This document shows positions 1-9,815 of a DNA stretch of 36,559 nucleotides, one piece after another (positions within the stretch are counted from its first letter, which is position 1; each line of letters begins with the position of its first letter). A model generated the notes under the pieces. The model saw only the letters and a list, made by a program, of their open reading frames with translations, searched no databases and was not told the DNA's origin. The stretch comes from an uncultured Lewinella sp. Its GTDB lineage: Bacteria; Bacteroidota; Bacteroidia; Chitinophagales; Saprospiraceae. The DNA lies in assembly GCA_913057725.1 (NCBI GenBank), contig CAJXOS010000056.1, positions 1 through 36,559 on the forward strand, in the 5' to 3' direction. The position numbers and the translations under genes were made by a program.

Positions 1-1986
1 ACGTGCATCCTGTGGAGTAGAAAGGGTAACGTCGAAAATCGGCACTTCGAATAGTGGATCACCAGCCTGAACCAGGTTAGGGAATAACTCACCATAAGTA
101 CCAATTACTTCACCATTTTCTGGGTCAATACCCTGAATGTGTGCGTTAGCATTCTGACGAGCAGCAGTCCACAAACGGCGTGGGTTACGAACGTCATACT
201 GACGGTTTGTACGGCCTTCATATGCGATACCCAACTGGATATTGTGACGGCCTTTTTCAGAACCACCAGGAACCAAGTCAAATGATGCATTAGCATTGAA
301 AATGATAATGTCATTGTCCTGGTTGATTGCACGGTTGTAAACTGTACCAACGTTCTGGTGGAAGTTCCAAGACTCCGTAAAGATGGTATTGGTACGACCA
401 TTAATAGCGAATAACTCATCAATATTATTAACCCGTAGGTCGCCATCTGTGCCACTACCAAAGAAGTTGTTGTAGTTGGCTAGAACTGGGTTAGGGCTAT
501 TAGAGAAGTCGTAAGAACGCAATTCTTCACGGTAATCAGAGTGGGTAAAGGTTGTAGTAACATTACCCAGGCTATCTACCATTACCTCTTGGTCGAAGGT
601 AGGAATGTAGTCGATATCAAAGTTACCTACATAACCGTAGTCGAAGTAGTTACGACCGTGGCGAGGGTCGGCTAGGTCGAATGTTTCATTCTCGTAGCTG
701 GCCTGTAGGGTATACATTGCATTTTGAACGGTAGAAACTTTGCGATCGTCGCCGCTACCACTAGTAGCGCCACCCAAACGGTGACGGAAACGGAAGTTGA
801 TCCGCATGTCTTCGTCAACACGAGTTGGGTTATTGTGAGAGTTCAGCGTACGCCAACTAGCAAAGGATCTACTATTTTCACTTGGCGTGAATTGGTCTTC
901 ACCATTGAAGTAAGTACCACTCAATGTAACATCAATCGCGTCGCTGAAACGGGCGTCGAGCTTAGCGTTGAAATTAAGAAGAGAACGATCCTCAAAAGGA
1001 CGAACCTCCAAAGCGTCAACATCGTCGTTAGTCAAGAAGTCAGCCGCAACGAATGGAGCACCACCTTTAGTGATGATCGGATTAGCTTGTAGTTCAGCAA
1101 GTACATCATCCTTTACACGAAATACTGGAACTGCAGATGGATCATCATCCAAGCGGTAAGTGTAACGCCCTGCAACACGGAAACCGAGTACAGATACACC
1201 TTTGCTGTTCTTAAGAATTGGACCAGACAAGTTAACACCAACAAGGCTGTTGTCATATGGATCCAAGTACTGAGAAGTTTCCGCCTCAATACCACCAGAG
1301 AACTTACTAGAAGGTCCCTTAGTTGTGATCGAGATGATACCACCAGTTACGTCACCATAGCGTGCTTCCACACCACCGGTGATTACCTGTAGCTGATCAA
1401 TCTCAGATTCTGGAATCAGGTTACCCTGAACACGCACACCATCTACATAGTAGTTGGTAGCATCGTCACGTGATCCACGAACGTTTACATCATCACCTTC
1501 ATCAGCAGTAGACAGACCAGCCGTCGTTGCCGCCAAGGCATTAATGTTACGAGTTGGCAGGCTCCGAATCTGCTCGGAAGTCAAAGTACCACCCTGTGTG
1601 GTATTATCCTGCTCTACTAGTGGAACTTTGTAAGCAACCACCTCTACACCTTCCAGTACAATACCTTCTGGCTGTAGTTCGGCATCCACATTGATCGCTT
1701 TACCAGCGAAAACCTGAACACCTTCGATCTGAAGCGTTTGAAGCCCCAGGTAAGAGAATTCCAGCGTGTACGTACCTGGGTCTAGGTTCGCGAAGCTGTA
1801 GTTCCCGTCGAAGTCCGTTTCCGTTCCGGACTCTAATACACCATTCTGATACAGTGCTACCGCTCCGAAGAGAACTGGATCACCAGTCTCAGACTCAATC
1901 ACCTTACCCGAAAGGGAAGCCGACTGGGCCGCAAGGAATGATACACTGAACAGGAATAGTGTAAAAAACAGTAAAGAACGTTTCAT
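1..1986 (-). CDS. TonB-dependent receptor with N-terminal carboxypeptidase-regulatory-like domain (partial, 3' end outside window)
   Basis: Translating the minus strand from an ATG at 1986 gives 662 uninterrupted codons to the window edge, so the C-terminal part of the barrel is missing. It starts with a clear signal peptide (MKRSLLFFTLFLFSVSFLAAQ). Next is a carboxypeptidase-regulatory-like beta-sandwich (about residues 23-105: SLSGKVIESETGDPVLFGA, then the typical G-NYSF-L-PGTYTLEFSYLG pattern). The TonB plug follows (about 125-225), including VNVRGSRDDATNYYVDGVRV and a GGVEARYGDVTGGIISITTKG region, and then beta-barrel sequence. This is the SusC/OmpA-like class of Bacteroidota receptors that take up large substrates across the outer membrane using TonB energy. 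No SusD partner can be seen because downstream sequence is missing, so the substrate is unknown. The 522 bases upstream are non-coding. Confidence 0.93.
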   Translation of the reverse strand, partial: MKRSLLFFTLFLFSVSFLAAQSASLSGKVIESETGDPVLFGAVALYQNGVLESGTETDFDGNYSFANLDPGTYTLEFSYLGLQTLQIEGVQVFAGKAINVDAELQPEGIVLEGVEVVAYKVPLVEQDNTTQGGTLTSEQIRSLPTRNINALAATTAGLSTADEGDDVNVRGSRDDATNYYVDGVRVQGNLIPESEIDQLQVITGGVEARYGDVTGGIISITTKGPSSKFSGGIEAETSQYLDPYDNSLVGVNLSGPILKNSKGVSVLGFRVAGRYTYRLDDDPSAVPVFRVKDDVLAELQANPIITKGGAPFVAADFLTNDDVDALEVRPFEDRSLLNFNAKLDARFSDAIDVTLSGTYFNGEDQFTPSENSRSFASWRTLNSHNNPTRVDEDMRINFRFRHRLGGATSGSGDDRKVSTVQNAMYTLQASYENETFDLADPRHGRNYFDYGYVGNFDIDYIPTFDQEVMVDSLGNVTTTFTHSDYREELRSYDFSNSPNPVLANYNNFFGSGTDGDLRVNNIDELFAINGRTNTIFTESWNFHQNVGTVYNRAINQDNDIIIFNANASFDLVPGGSEKGRHNIQLGIAYEGRTNRQYDVRNPRRLWTAARQNANAHIQGIDPENGEVIGTYGELFPNLVQAGDPLFEVPIFDVTLSTPQDAR

Positions 1987-2508
1987 ATAATCCTGTTTTT
2001 GACAAATTTCTAATAGCAAGTCCCTTTTGCCAGTTTAGTTAAATGGAATAGCACATTGTCGCAAGTTGCCTTACTTGATGTTTTCTATTCTCGAGAGACC
2101 GGCGTTAAAGGGGTTGAAAAAGTGCACAATGTTAAGAAAATAAGCACGGACAAAAAAGCATTGTAGCCCTAGTCCGCAAACTTTAGAACCTTCTTTCCCA
2201 ATATTGATAAACAAAAGTAGATCATATTATAAAAAACAGCAGGATGCAATTTTATAAAAGTCAGGTTCCTGAATACCAACATCATGCGCCTAACAAGCTG
2301 TAAACCTACTACTTGCACCCTCCATTGAGATAGGTGAAACGAATGTTAATTCCGAAACGCTTCCTACACCAATGGGTCTAATGGATTGATTCGTCTCTTG
2401 GCTGACAGAAGGCAGCCCGCCGCACTGAAAAGGCGGAGAAAGGAAGTGATTTAGAGCAGAAGAATGTGGCCTTCTCCACTCAACAATAAATAGCCGTAAA
2501 AAGAGGGG
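1987..2508. other. Non-coding stretch upstream of the TonB receptor
   Basis: This 522-base gap lies between the start of the TonB receptor (-) and the stop of the potassium channel gene (-). I find no convincing open reading frame, tRNA or repeat. It should hold the receptor promoter; the only recognisable element is a TAnnTTTG match on the minus strand at 2212-2219, which would leave a leader of roughly 220 bases. A 5-bp GC stem (CCGCC at 2417-2421 / GGCGG at 2432-2436) lacks a T-run and is not called a terminator. Confidence 0.6.
2212..2219 (-). promoter_or_regulatory. Candidate -7 promoter element TACTTTTG
   Basis: The minus strand reads TACTTTTG, an exact match to the Bacteroidota -7 consensus TAnnTTTG, inside an AT-rich stretch upstream of the TonB receptor. 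No TTG lies 17-23 bases further upstream, and it sits more than 200 bases from the start codon, so the assignment is weak. Confidence 0.25.
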
Positions 2509-3480
2509 TTATTCCTCCAAAAATTCAAATTGATGGATGGCGTCAAGATCTAAAACCGTCTTACCATTACGAGGGTAATACATCGGCAAAAACTGCGCAT
2601 TCCAGCGAATTTCCCTGCAAGTATAGGAACTACTTACATGAATTTTTTGCCCAAAAGACTCATCAAAACCTTCGATAAAAATGATGACCTCCGCTTGATT
2701 TTGGGTGAAATCACGAGGCTCCCAGCCGTTGATTGGGCTCTTATCATCGATGAGGTGGACGATCGTCCAATTCAGTGGTAATAGGTTGATCTTATCGCGC
2801 TCTAGCGGCAGATTATAAAATCGCCGAGTAGTATATCCATTCGGCATGGTCTCTACCCAGGATAGAATTACGCTAGCCCGTAGATTAATAATCCGACTTT
2901 CACGGAGATTGGCAATCCGAAACTGAAAGCTCATTTGTTTCGTTCCGCGGTAAGGGGCAATGAGTGCGTCTTTACTGAATATCAGTTGCGCTTTTGCTTT
3001 AGAAAATCGGGCAAAGAAAAGCCCTGTAGCCAAGGCCGTTGAGATCAAACCCACCAGGGCATCAGCAGAAGCTAGCAAATTAGCAGCAATCCCTTGAGGA
3101 TTCACAGCTCCGTAGCCCACAGTAGTAAAGGTTTGGACGCTGAAGAAGAAGGCCGCAGAAAGATCATCCATCAGACCCGCTGGAGAAACGCCAGAAAGCT
3201 TTTCCACACCGATAATCACAAAGCCAATTCCGAAGAGTAGGTTAACCCCGAGGTAGTAGATAACGACATAAAGAAAAAAGGAAGACCAGGACATTTCCAC
3301 CAGACTTTGGTAGGCTGTCCATACCTGCTCTCCCTCCCGGACGATATTATAGGAGCCATCCTTATTGATCAACCGATCACCAGAAGTAGTAATTTTAGTC
3401 CCAAAGCCGGGATCTTGGAGCTCGGGCTCATTATCCATTCGCTTGGTTCGCCTTAGTCCAGGAATCTTCATTCTCAACAT
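2509..3480 (-). CDS. Inward-rectifier-type potassium channel (KirBac-like)
   Basis: The 323-residue product has the layout of a bacterial Kir channel. There is a cytoplasmic N-terminus with a slide-helix region (about 48-63) and a first membrane helix (about 65-90). A pore helix and selectivity filter TTVGYGAVNP (about 119-128, with the TVGYG potassium signature at 120-124) and a second membrane helix (about 131-155) follow. A C-terminal beta-rich cytoplasmic domain (about 165-323) contains FRIANLRESRIINLRASVIL, typical of the IRK fold that gates these channels. The protein should form a tetrameric K+ channel in the inner membrane. ATG codons at 3480 and 3471 are both possible starts; the first is kept. 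It is divergent from the giant surface protein gene, and the 257 bases between them would hold both promoters. The family assignment is strong; gating ligand and physiological role are unknown. Confidence 0.93.
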   Translation of the reverse strand: MLRMKIPGLRRTKRMDNEPELQDPGFGTKITTSGDRLINKDGSYNIVREGEQVWTAYQSLVEMSWSSFFLYVVIYYLGVNLLFGIGFVIIGVEKLSGVSPAGLMDDLSAAFFFSVQTFTTVGYGAVNPQGIAANLLASADALVGLISTALATGLFFARFSKAKAQLIFSKDALIAPYRGTKQMSFQFRIANLRESRIINLRASVILSWVETMPNGYTTRRFYNLPLERDKINLLPLNWTIVHLIDDKSPINGWEPRDFTQNQAEVIIFIEGFDESFGQKIHVSSSYTCREIRWNAQFLPMYYPRNGKTVLDLDAIHQFEFLEE

Positions 3481-3737
3481 AAATGGTCTGCCGAAAGATA
3501 CTGCTTATACTATGCAACAGCTTGCAGAAGTGAAAGTTGTTGAGATAAAAAACGCAAAAAAGGCAGCCTATCCTTAATTTCACCGTATAAACACTGTACT
3601 AACCCAGCGTACAGCACTCTAACTACCGACTGATCAAGAGGTTGGGGACAACCCGGCCCGTTTTAAAACTGTGTATATCATCCCAAAGACCTTATCCGAT
3701 ATCCGGAGAGTTGGTGGAGGTATACCAACCAACGACT

Positions 3738-6700
3738 ATGAGAACTGTACCCTACCACATCCTCCTCATTGGTTTGCTCTCTTGTTTGTCTGCAGTCGCC
3801 CAGGAAACACCTGGCAACAGTTGGCTGCAACTGAACCCTACCCTAAGTAATCGTGCTACCGGCAGTGGCCAGGCGACTGGCCAAATTGGTACACTCTACG
3901 TCCAAAACAAAGGAGAGGAGGCCATTCCCATTCAAGCCCAGCAATTCTTCATTCCTTCTTCTGGCTCTCATCAAGGGTATCTCGCAAGAATCCCCGCCGG
4001 ACTTACTGCTGCGGCAAATACAACTACTGAGGTGCCCATCATTGGCTATTGTATGAATGTGGATTTGCCCGCTACTCCAATGGGAGCGAGTTTACCTTCC
4101 GCAGATCAATGGCACCCTGTGCAGCAGCTCAACAATCCATCCGAAAGTGGTGCAGTAGCAGTGCTGCCTATGAGCCCAGAACTAACACCTTTTCAAGCTC
4201 CGAAAATTGAATCAATCAAGGCCGACAACGCCTATCGAAGACTAAAAAAAACAGGCGATTGGCGACTGCAATATCCCGGTACTCAAACCCTCATTGAGGG
4301 CACCTTACAACTGGATCAAGTTCCGCAAATTGCAGCGCCTTTACTACAAGCCATTCTACAAAGCCTACAAGAAAGGTACGATCAGCTGGCAGCACAAGAT
4401 TTAATACGCACCCCCATCAGTGGTGATGCCTTGCACGAACGCGAGACCATTATTCAACATGCCATGTGGATTATCTCTGCCAAGCTTCGTGGACAAGATT
4501 ACACCTATGAAGACTTTGCTAATTTAACCACGAAAGCGCTTCAGGAATCTTCAATAACCACAGAAGGTTCTCAGCAAGATGCCGCTACTAAAACGCTTTG
4601 GGCTACCTTCCACCGATTAATCTATCAAGCAGGTCTTAGCCAGCAACTACCAACTGAGGTGGCCCAGTTTCCTACCCTAATTAATATGCCTAACTGGGAG
4701 CGACTGGATCTTACCGCTGCTTTTCGCAAGCCAGGTCTTTTGCTAACAACAAGCAAGGTGGCTGCTGAACCAAAGCGTAGAGGCCTATGGCTGCCGATTA
4801 TTGGAGGCGTGGTAGCAGGCAGTGGCATTACCTATTTCTTGCTGGACAACGACGGTGAATCTCCACCGACGGACACCATGGTCATAGATCCGCCACCACC
4901 GCCAATGATTGATTCCATCCGCTTGTTTGATGATGCCTACACTTTGGCTTGCCTTCCTCCGGCCACCGTGTTTCCATTGCAAAACGACCAAGGCACCCAA
5001 CTCAGCATTACCAATATCGGCGCAGCGGGAGGAGCACAGGTAACACTGTCCGGGACAGATGCTCTGGTAATCTCAGACTTCGGAGGACAAAGCAATTTTT
5101 CGTTCAATATAACCGTGACGGATTCTATCGGCATGAGTGCAATGAGCACGGTAAATATCATTGTAGACATTCCTTTTATTTCTGCCGTTGATGATAATTA
5201 CAATACCGATTATGCCACTCCGTTTACTGCCAATGTCCTTACAAACGACCTTGGTGAGAGCCTGAATGTCATAGCATTTGATCCACCCACAACTGGCGCT
5301 AATGTGAACTTGCAAGCCGATGGTTCGCTCTCGGTTAGCCCATCGTCAGATTTTACCGGCACCCTGAGTTTTGAATATATCATCCAAGACGATTGCCTGC
5401 AGCTAGACACCGCACAAATAACTGTCGTAGTAGGGCCGCCAGACTGCACCTTCTCAGGAGACATCAACAGTACCCCTACTGATTGTGGATTAAGCAACGG
5501 AACACTTGCTGCCTTGGTTAGCCCCGATGGAACGTATAGCTACGAGTGGTCTAATGGCGACACCACCACAAACATTACCATGCTGGAAGCCGGCAGCTAT
5601 TCACTAACCGTCAGTAGCAATAGCGGCCTGTGTCAACAGACATTTGATGCTTCCGTAAGCGAAAATCCGATCGACTATATTGGCAGCCTGGATAGCAGCC
5701 CGGGAGATTGCACCGGAGGGGGACAAATTATTCTAGATCTGAATGCTCCAGGTTCGGAAGACTTGACCGTAGAATGGACTGGCCCTGGTGGCCCAAACAG
5801 CACTACAGTACCCCAAGGACAAACCAATCTGGGCGAATTGTTTAACCTATTTCCCGGCAGCTATAACCTAACTATATACCCTGTTGCCGCCGGCGAATCT
5901 TGTTCCGAATCGGCTACTATAGTGATAGCTGATAACACCCTGAGCCTGCTGGCGCTTCCCGACCAGTTTAGCACACCATTTGAAACCCCTGTCTCCGGAG
6001 ATGTAATGCTCAATGATGCGGGCCTCTCCATAGAACTAACAGCTAATACCCTTCCAACGGTAGGTACACTTGACATTAACCCTAATGGTCAATTCAGCTA
6101 TATCCCGCCAAACGATTACACCGGCACAGTAAGTTTTGGTTACACCATCACCGATGCTTGCGGCAGCAGTACAATGACAACAGTTACAATTGAGATCGGT
6201 GGTCCAAATTGTGATATCACTTTATCGCTTTCCTTTACGGATAGTGATTGTGGGTTGGATAACGGCAGCCTGACTAGTACGGTATTACCTGCTGGTGAAT
6301 ATTCCTATATGTGGTCAACCGGGAGTACGGATTCACAATTGACGGATCTATCACCTGGCACCTATTCTTTAACGGTCAGTAGCGAAGGTGGGCTTTGTGA
6401 AGAAAGCATGAATGCCACCATTTCCGAAAATCCGACCAACTATATCATCAGCAACAACATCAGCGCTGGGAACTGTCTAGGCGGCGGCAACATCGTCCTG
6501 GAGCTACAATCTCCAGAAGACCTCCCATTAAGTATTGAGGTTACCACCAATGGGCAGACGAATACATTTGAAGTTTCCCCAGGCACCGTCGAGCTAGCCA
6601 ACTTGATGAATATTACCAGCGGTAATTATGTCCTTAACATCTACCCTACTGCCGCAGGTGTGGACTGTAGTCAACTACAGGGTTTAAGCGTTCCGGATAA

Positions 6701-9692
6701 CACACCTACACTCCTGACGATGGGCGAAGCCTACAGCACCGAATTCCAAACGCCCATCAATGGCAACGTTCTGGCCAATGACAGTGGATTAAACATCCAA
6801 CTTGGCGGTATTAGTAACCTTGTCGGAGGGGTAATTGATTTTCAGAATGACGGCGGTTTCTTTTTTGTCCCCTTCAATGATTTCACGGGCACTGCTAGTT
6901 TCGATTACATCGTCACTGATGCTTGTGGTAATAGTAGTAGTGCTAGCGTAACGATTGAGGTTGGAGAGCCCGACTGTGACTGGAATGTGAACTTCAACAC
7001 CACCTCAGCAGCTTGTGGCCTCAGTACGGGGACTATCACTACTACCGTCACACCGGATGATGAATACACTTATATGTGGTCAACGGGCGCAAGCACACCT
7101 GACATTAATCAGTTAGCAGCAGGTGAGTATCTCCTCACTATCACTAGCAATAGTGGCGTATGTAATGAAATCTTCAGCGCTATCGTTGGGGAGGAAGATC
7201 CCGATTACTTCGTCAGTAGTAGTACGAGCCCAGCAACCTGTATCGGAGGAGGAAATATCACCCTAGAACTGAGTTCTCCCGACAACAGCGATTTTGGCGG
7301 CGTAATCTCTGGACCAAGCTTAAACCAAACACTCAACTTAAGCCCCGGCATTAATCAATTTAATGAGGAGTTCAACCTGCTACCCGGAAGCTATACCATT
7401 ACCGTTTATTCATTAACTGCAGGCTTCCAATGTACTGAAAGCATCGATCTGGTTATAGGAGACAACACCCCTCCGCTGGCACCACTAGACGATGCCTACA
7501 ACACGGCGTATGAAACTCCAATTACAGAGAATTTCCTAAACAATGATAGTGGTCTTCAGCTATCAGCCTTGAGTGTAAGTGCTGTAAACAATGGCACATT
7601 GGATTTCGACACAGACGGTACTTTCACCTTCACACCAGATGATGGCTTTGCGGGAATTACGGGCTTTACCTATGTTGTATCTGATGCTTGTGGTCAGATG
7701 AGCAGCGTGGATGTCATTATCACCGTTAGCCCGCCAAACTGTGACTTCAGCTTGGAGCTCTTGGTGGCCAATGCGGTCTGTGACCAACCCAATGGCATGA
7801 TCACTGCGCAGGTAACCCCTGATGGCATATATACCTATGCTTGGTCGAATGGTGGTACAGGAAGCAGCATCAGCAACCTAAATACTGGTTCGTACAGTCT
7901 TACGGTTACTGACCAGACTGGATTTTGCACGCAACAAGCACAGGCCTCTATTGTCAACGGCCCACCTGTATTTATTGACAGCCTGAGTACAGCCCCCGGA
8001 AACTGTGCAGGTGATGGCTCGATCATTATTGAAGCCTACGCCCCTGGAAACGGCACTTTGGATGTGCTCATTAACGGACCCAATGGCAGTGACTTAATTA
8101 CCATTAATTCTGGCTTCTCCAACTTAGGAGACCTTGTTAATTTACCAAGTGGCGTCTATGACCTAGTCGTTTATCCAACGGCAGTTGGGCTTAGCTGTAG
8201 CGAAGAAACCTTTGCTATCGTGGAGGATAACTCTCCCCCCTTCATAGTCAATGACGAACAATATTTCACACCATTCCAAACACCATTAGTTGAGAATGTT
8301 CTACTAAATGATGAAGGTCTCCTCTTGGAAGTAACAGGTGTGGATAATATCGTTGGAGGAACAGTACTGATGGGCACCAATGGCGATTTTGTCTTCACGC
8401 CCAATAACGGTGGCACCGGCACGGCTAGTTTCACCTACACTGTCATGGATGCCTGCACCGATCAACTTCAAGGAATGGTGGTGATTGAAATTGGCCCGGA
8501 TAATTGCAATTTTGATCTTTCTCTATCCAGTACCAATAGCAGTTGCGGCTTTTCAGACGGGGAGATGACTGCCATAGCGACTCCAGCAGGCGACTATAGC
8601 TACACTTGGTCAACCGGGGCAACAACAGAAACTGCGAGTGGCCTCTTTCCGGGCGTTTACTCCGTGACCGTTATTGATAACGTGGATGGTTGCCCGCTTT
8701 CCCTACAGGATACCATCTTCGAAAACGTCACCGATTACTTTAGCGGATTACAGATTACACCTGCCAATTGTAATGAAGGAGCTCAAGTAGAGTTTATGTT
8801 GAATAATGGCTATCCAGGCTTGTATACCCTTACGGTTGATGCTCCAAGTGGAGGCCAGCAAACATTGGATAACGTACCGCCTGGCCCGGTGGTATTACAC
8901 GATTTGATCACGATTGAAAGTGGCTCGTATACCCTTAGTGTTTACAACCAAAATATCGGACAAACCTGTACTGACACCCTCATTGCAGTTGTCCCAGATC
9001 CGATCCCTTCTCCAATGATCGACCTTTCCAATATCATGCTCCCTAGTGGCGGTAGCTCAATGGATGGTAGTTTTGATGTGGTATTTACCGGACTATCTAT
9101 CGGCCCATATATGATCACCATCAATGGTCAAGTAGAAGGGCAAAGCGATGGTAGCACCTTCCCTTGGACGGGATTGAATCCTGGCGATTACGAAGTATTT
9201 GCCACCGACGCCAACGGCTGTACATCTAATATTGTTACGGTCACACTGACCAGCACCACAGCCATGAGAGCTGGCTGGTCACAGACCAGTTTCAGTTTCC
9301 CGCTTGGGCAAATTGAAGGTCCGCCTAGTTTTTTGCACGTAATTGGTGCCCCATTTATGGAGATAGACTTCCGGCGCCCCAGAGGGCTTTACCGATTGCG
9401 ATTGCAAGAGTGGCGAGGGATTGATAACACTCAACCAGCAAACCGAGCATTATTGCTGGGCTTACAGTATGTCTATTCTATTAGCCCAATGCTTGACAAA
9501 TCTGAGGCGCCTAAGCGCAACCAGTGGTCTTGGGCAAACGGGCTAGCCTTTTTGCAATATGATCAAGGAGCCTGGTATTGGCATAGCACGCTTAGTTGGC
9601 AACCAAAATTTGTGGACAACGCTAAGCTTGTAACGCAGCTATACGTCGGCGACAATAACAACCTCCAGATCGGGTTGCAGTGGCAATGGTAG
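3738..9692 (+). CDS. Giant exported repeat protein with SprB-type and cadherin-like domains
   Basis: The frame is open from 3642, but the ATG at 3738 begins a typical signal peptide (MRTVPYHILLIGLLSCLSAVAQ) and is taken as the start, giving 1984 residues. Residues about 20-345 form an unrecognised, partly helical region. A hydrophobic segment LPIIGGVVAGSGITYFLL (about 352-369) and an acidic/proline linker (DPPPPP) follow. After one degenerate cadherin-like domain (about 392-484) come five near-exact copies of a unit of about 255 residues. Each unit has a cadherin/Big-type domain (…TPF…NVL.ND.G…), a SprB-type repeat (C…G…YSY.WS.G…L..G.YSLTV…C) and a third beta domain (NYxLxxYPxAxGxxC…DNTP). 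A last SprB-like repeat lies near 1790-1835. The C-terminal ~145 residues (from about 1840) are aromatic and strand-rich and end LQIGLQWQW. SprB repeats are known from the gliding adhesin of Flavobacterium. A surface adhesin or filament is inferred; no standard T9SS C-terminal signal was recognised. Confidence 0.9.
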   Translation: MRTVPYHILLIGLLSCLSAVAQETPGNSWLQLNPTLSNRATGSGQATGQIGTLYVQNKGEEAIPIQAQQFFIPSSGSHQGYLARIPAGLTAAANTTTEVPIIGYCMNVDLPATPMGASLPSADQWHPVQQLNNPSESGAVAVLPMSPELTPFQAPKIESIKADNAYRRLKKTGDWRLQYPGTQTLIEGTLQLDQVPQIAAPLLQAILQSLQERYDQLAAQDLIRTPISGDALHERETIIQHAMWIISAKLRGQDYTYEDFANLTTKALQESSITTEGSQQDAATKTLWATFHRLIYQAGLSQQLPTEVAQFPTLINMPNWERLDLTAAFRKPGLLLTTSKVAAEPKRRGLWLPIIGGVVAGSGITYFLLDNDGESPPTDTMVIDPPPPPMIDSIRLFDDAYTLACLPPATVFPLQNDQGTQLSITNIGAAGGAQVTLSGTDALVISDFGGQSNFSFNITVTDSIGMSAMSTVNIIVDIPFISAVDDNYNTDYATPFTANVLTNDLGESLNVIAFDPPTTGANVNLQADGSLSVSPSSDFTGTLSFEYIIQDDCLQLDTAQITVVVGPPDCTFSGDINSTPTDCGLSNGTLAALVSPDGTYSYEWSNGDTTTNITMLEAGSYSLTVSSNSGLCQQTFDASVSENPIDYIGSLDSSPGDCTGGGQIILDLNAPGSEDLTVEWTGPGGPNSTTVPQGQTNLGELFNLFPGSYNLTIYPVAAGESCSESATIVIADNTLSLLALPDQFSTPFETPVSGDVMLNDAGLSIELTANTLPTVGTLDINPNGQFSYIPPNDYTGTVSFGYTITDACGSSTMTTVTIEIGGPNCDITLSLSFTDSDCGLDNGSLTSTVLPAGEYSYMWSTGSTDSQLTDLSPGTYSLTVSSEGGLCEESMNATISENPTNYIISNNISAGNCLGGGNIVLELQSPEDLPLSIEVTTNGQTNTFEVSPGTVELANLMNITSGNYVLNIYPTAAGVDCSQLQGLSVPDNTPTLLTMGEAYSTEFQTPINGNVLANDSGLNIQLGGISNLVGGVIDFQNDGGFFFVPFNDFTGTASFDYIVTDACGNSSSASVTIEVGEPDCDWNVNFNTTSAACGLSTGTITTTVTPDDEYTYMWSTGASTPDINQLAAGEYLLTITSNSGVCNEIFSAIVGEEDPDYFVSSSTSPATCIGGGNITLELSSPDNSDFGGVISGPSLNQTLNLSPGINQFNEEFNLLPGSYTITVYSLTAGFQCTESIDLVIGDNTPPLAPLDDAYNTAYETPITENFLNNDSGLQLSALSVSAVNNGTLDFDTDGTFTFTPDDGFAGITGFTYVVSDACGQMSSVDVIITVSPPNCDFSLELLVANAVCDQPNGMITAQVTPDGIYTYAWSNGGTGSSISNLNTGSYSLTVTDQTGFCTQQAQASIVNGPPVFIDSLSTAPGNCAGDGSIIIEAYAPGNGTLDVLINGPNGSDLITINSGFSNLGDLVNLPSGVYDLVVYPTAVGLSCSEETFAIVEDNSPPFIVNDEQYFTPFQTPLVENVLLNDEGLLLEVTGVDNIVGGTVLMGTNGDFVFTPNNGGTGTASFTYTVMDACTDQLQGMVVIEIGPDNCNFDLSLSSTNSSCGFSDGEMTAIATPAGDYSYTWSTGATTETASGLFPGVYSVTVIDNVDGCPLSLQDTIFENVTDYFSGLQITPANCNEGAQVEFMLNNGYPGLYTLTVDAPSGGQQTLDNVPPGPVVLHDLITIESGSYTLSVYNQNIGQTCTDTLIAVVPDPIPSPMIDLSNIMLPSGGSSMDGSFDVVFTGLSIGPYMITINGQVEGQSDGSTFPWTGLNPGDYEVFATDANGCTSNIVTVTLTSTTAMRAGWSQTSFSFPLGQIEGPPSFLHVIGAPFMEIDFRRPRGLYRLRLQEWRGIDNTQPANRALLLGLQYVYSISPMLDKSEAPKRNQWSWANGLAFLQYDQGAWYWHSTLSWQPKFVDNAKLVTQLYVGDNNNLQIGLQWQW
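5190..9017 (+). repeat. Five tandem protein-coding super-repeats of 765-768 bases
   Basis: The first residue of the aligned motif [D/P/G]-x-x-[YF]-x-T-x-[YF]-x-T-P recurs at 5190, 5958, 6723, 7488 and 8253, spacings of 768, 765, 765 and 765 bases (256, 255, 255 and 255 residues). The fifth unit would end near 9017. Each copy encodes the same order: cadherin/Big-like, SprB-like, then a third cysteine-containing beta domain. The copies are clearly diverged in DNA, so this is an old duplication held at constant length rather than a recent expansion. Confidence 0.9.
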
Positions 9693-9815
9693 GGTAATTA
9701 TCGCAGGTATTCGGTGATTTTTTGTGGTTGTGGATAAATGAGAGCTCACCGACTTTCATTTAGAATATCAGTTTTGGAACATTTGCGATTCCCGATTATT
9801 TACTATTTATGTGAA

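Noticed and set aside
2052..2131. Inverted heptamers ACATTGT/ACAATGT upstream of the TonB receptor
   Set aside because: They are 7 bases long and about 70 bases apart in AT-rich DNA; this is expected by chance.
2417..2436. GC-rich stem CCGCC/GGCGG as a terminator
   Set aside because: The stem is only 5 bp with a 10-base loop and no T-run.
3365..3577. Plus-strand 70-residue frame overlapping the potassium channel start
   Set aside because: It is antisense to a strong gene for more than half its length and has no recognisable protein features.
3642..3737. Upstream in-frame extension of the giant protein (32 extra residues)
   Set aside because: The ATG at 3738 directly starts a typical signal peptide; an upstream start would bury it and disable export.
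5190..9017. Regular repeats considered as a CRISPR array or DNA-level tandem repeat
   Set aside because: The period is 765-768 bases, in frame, and conserved at protein rather than DNA level.
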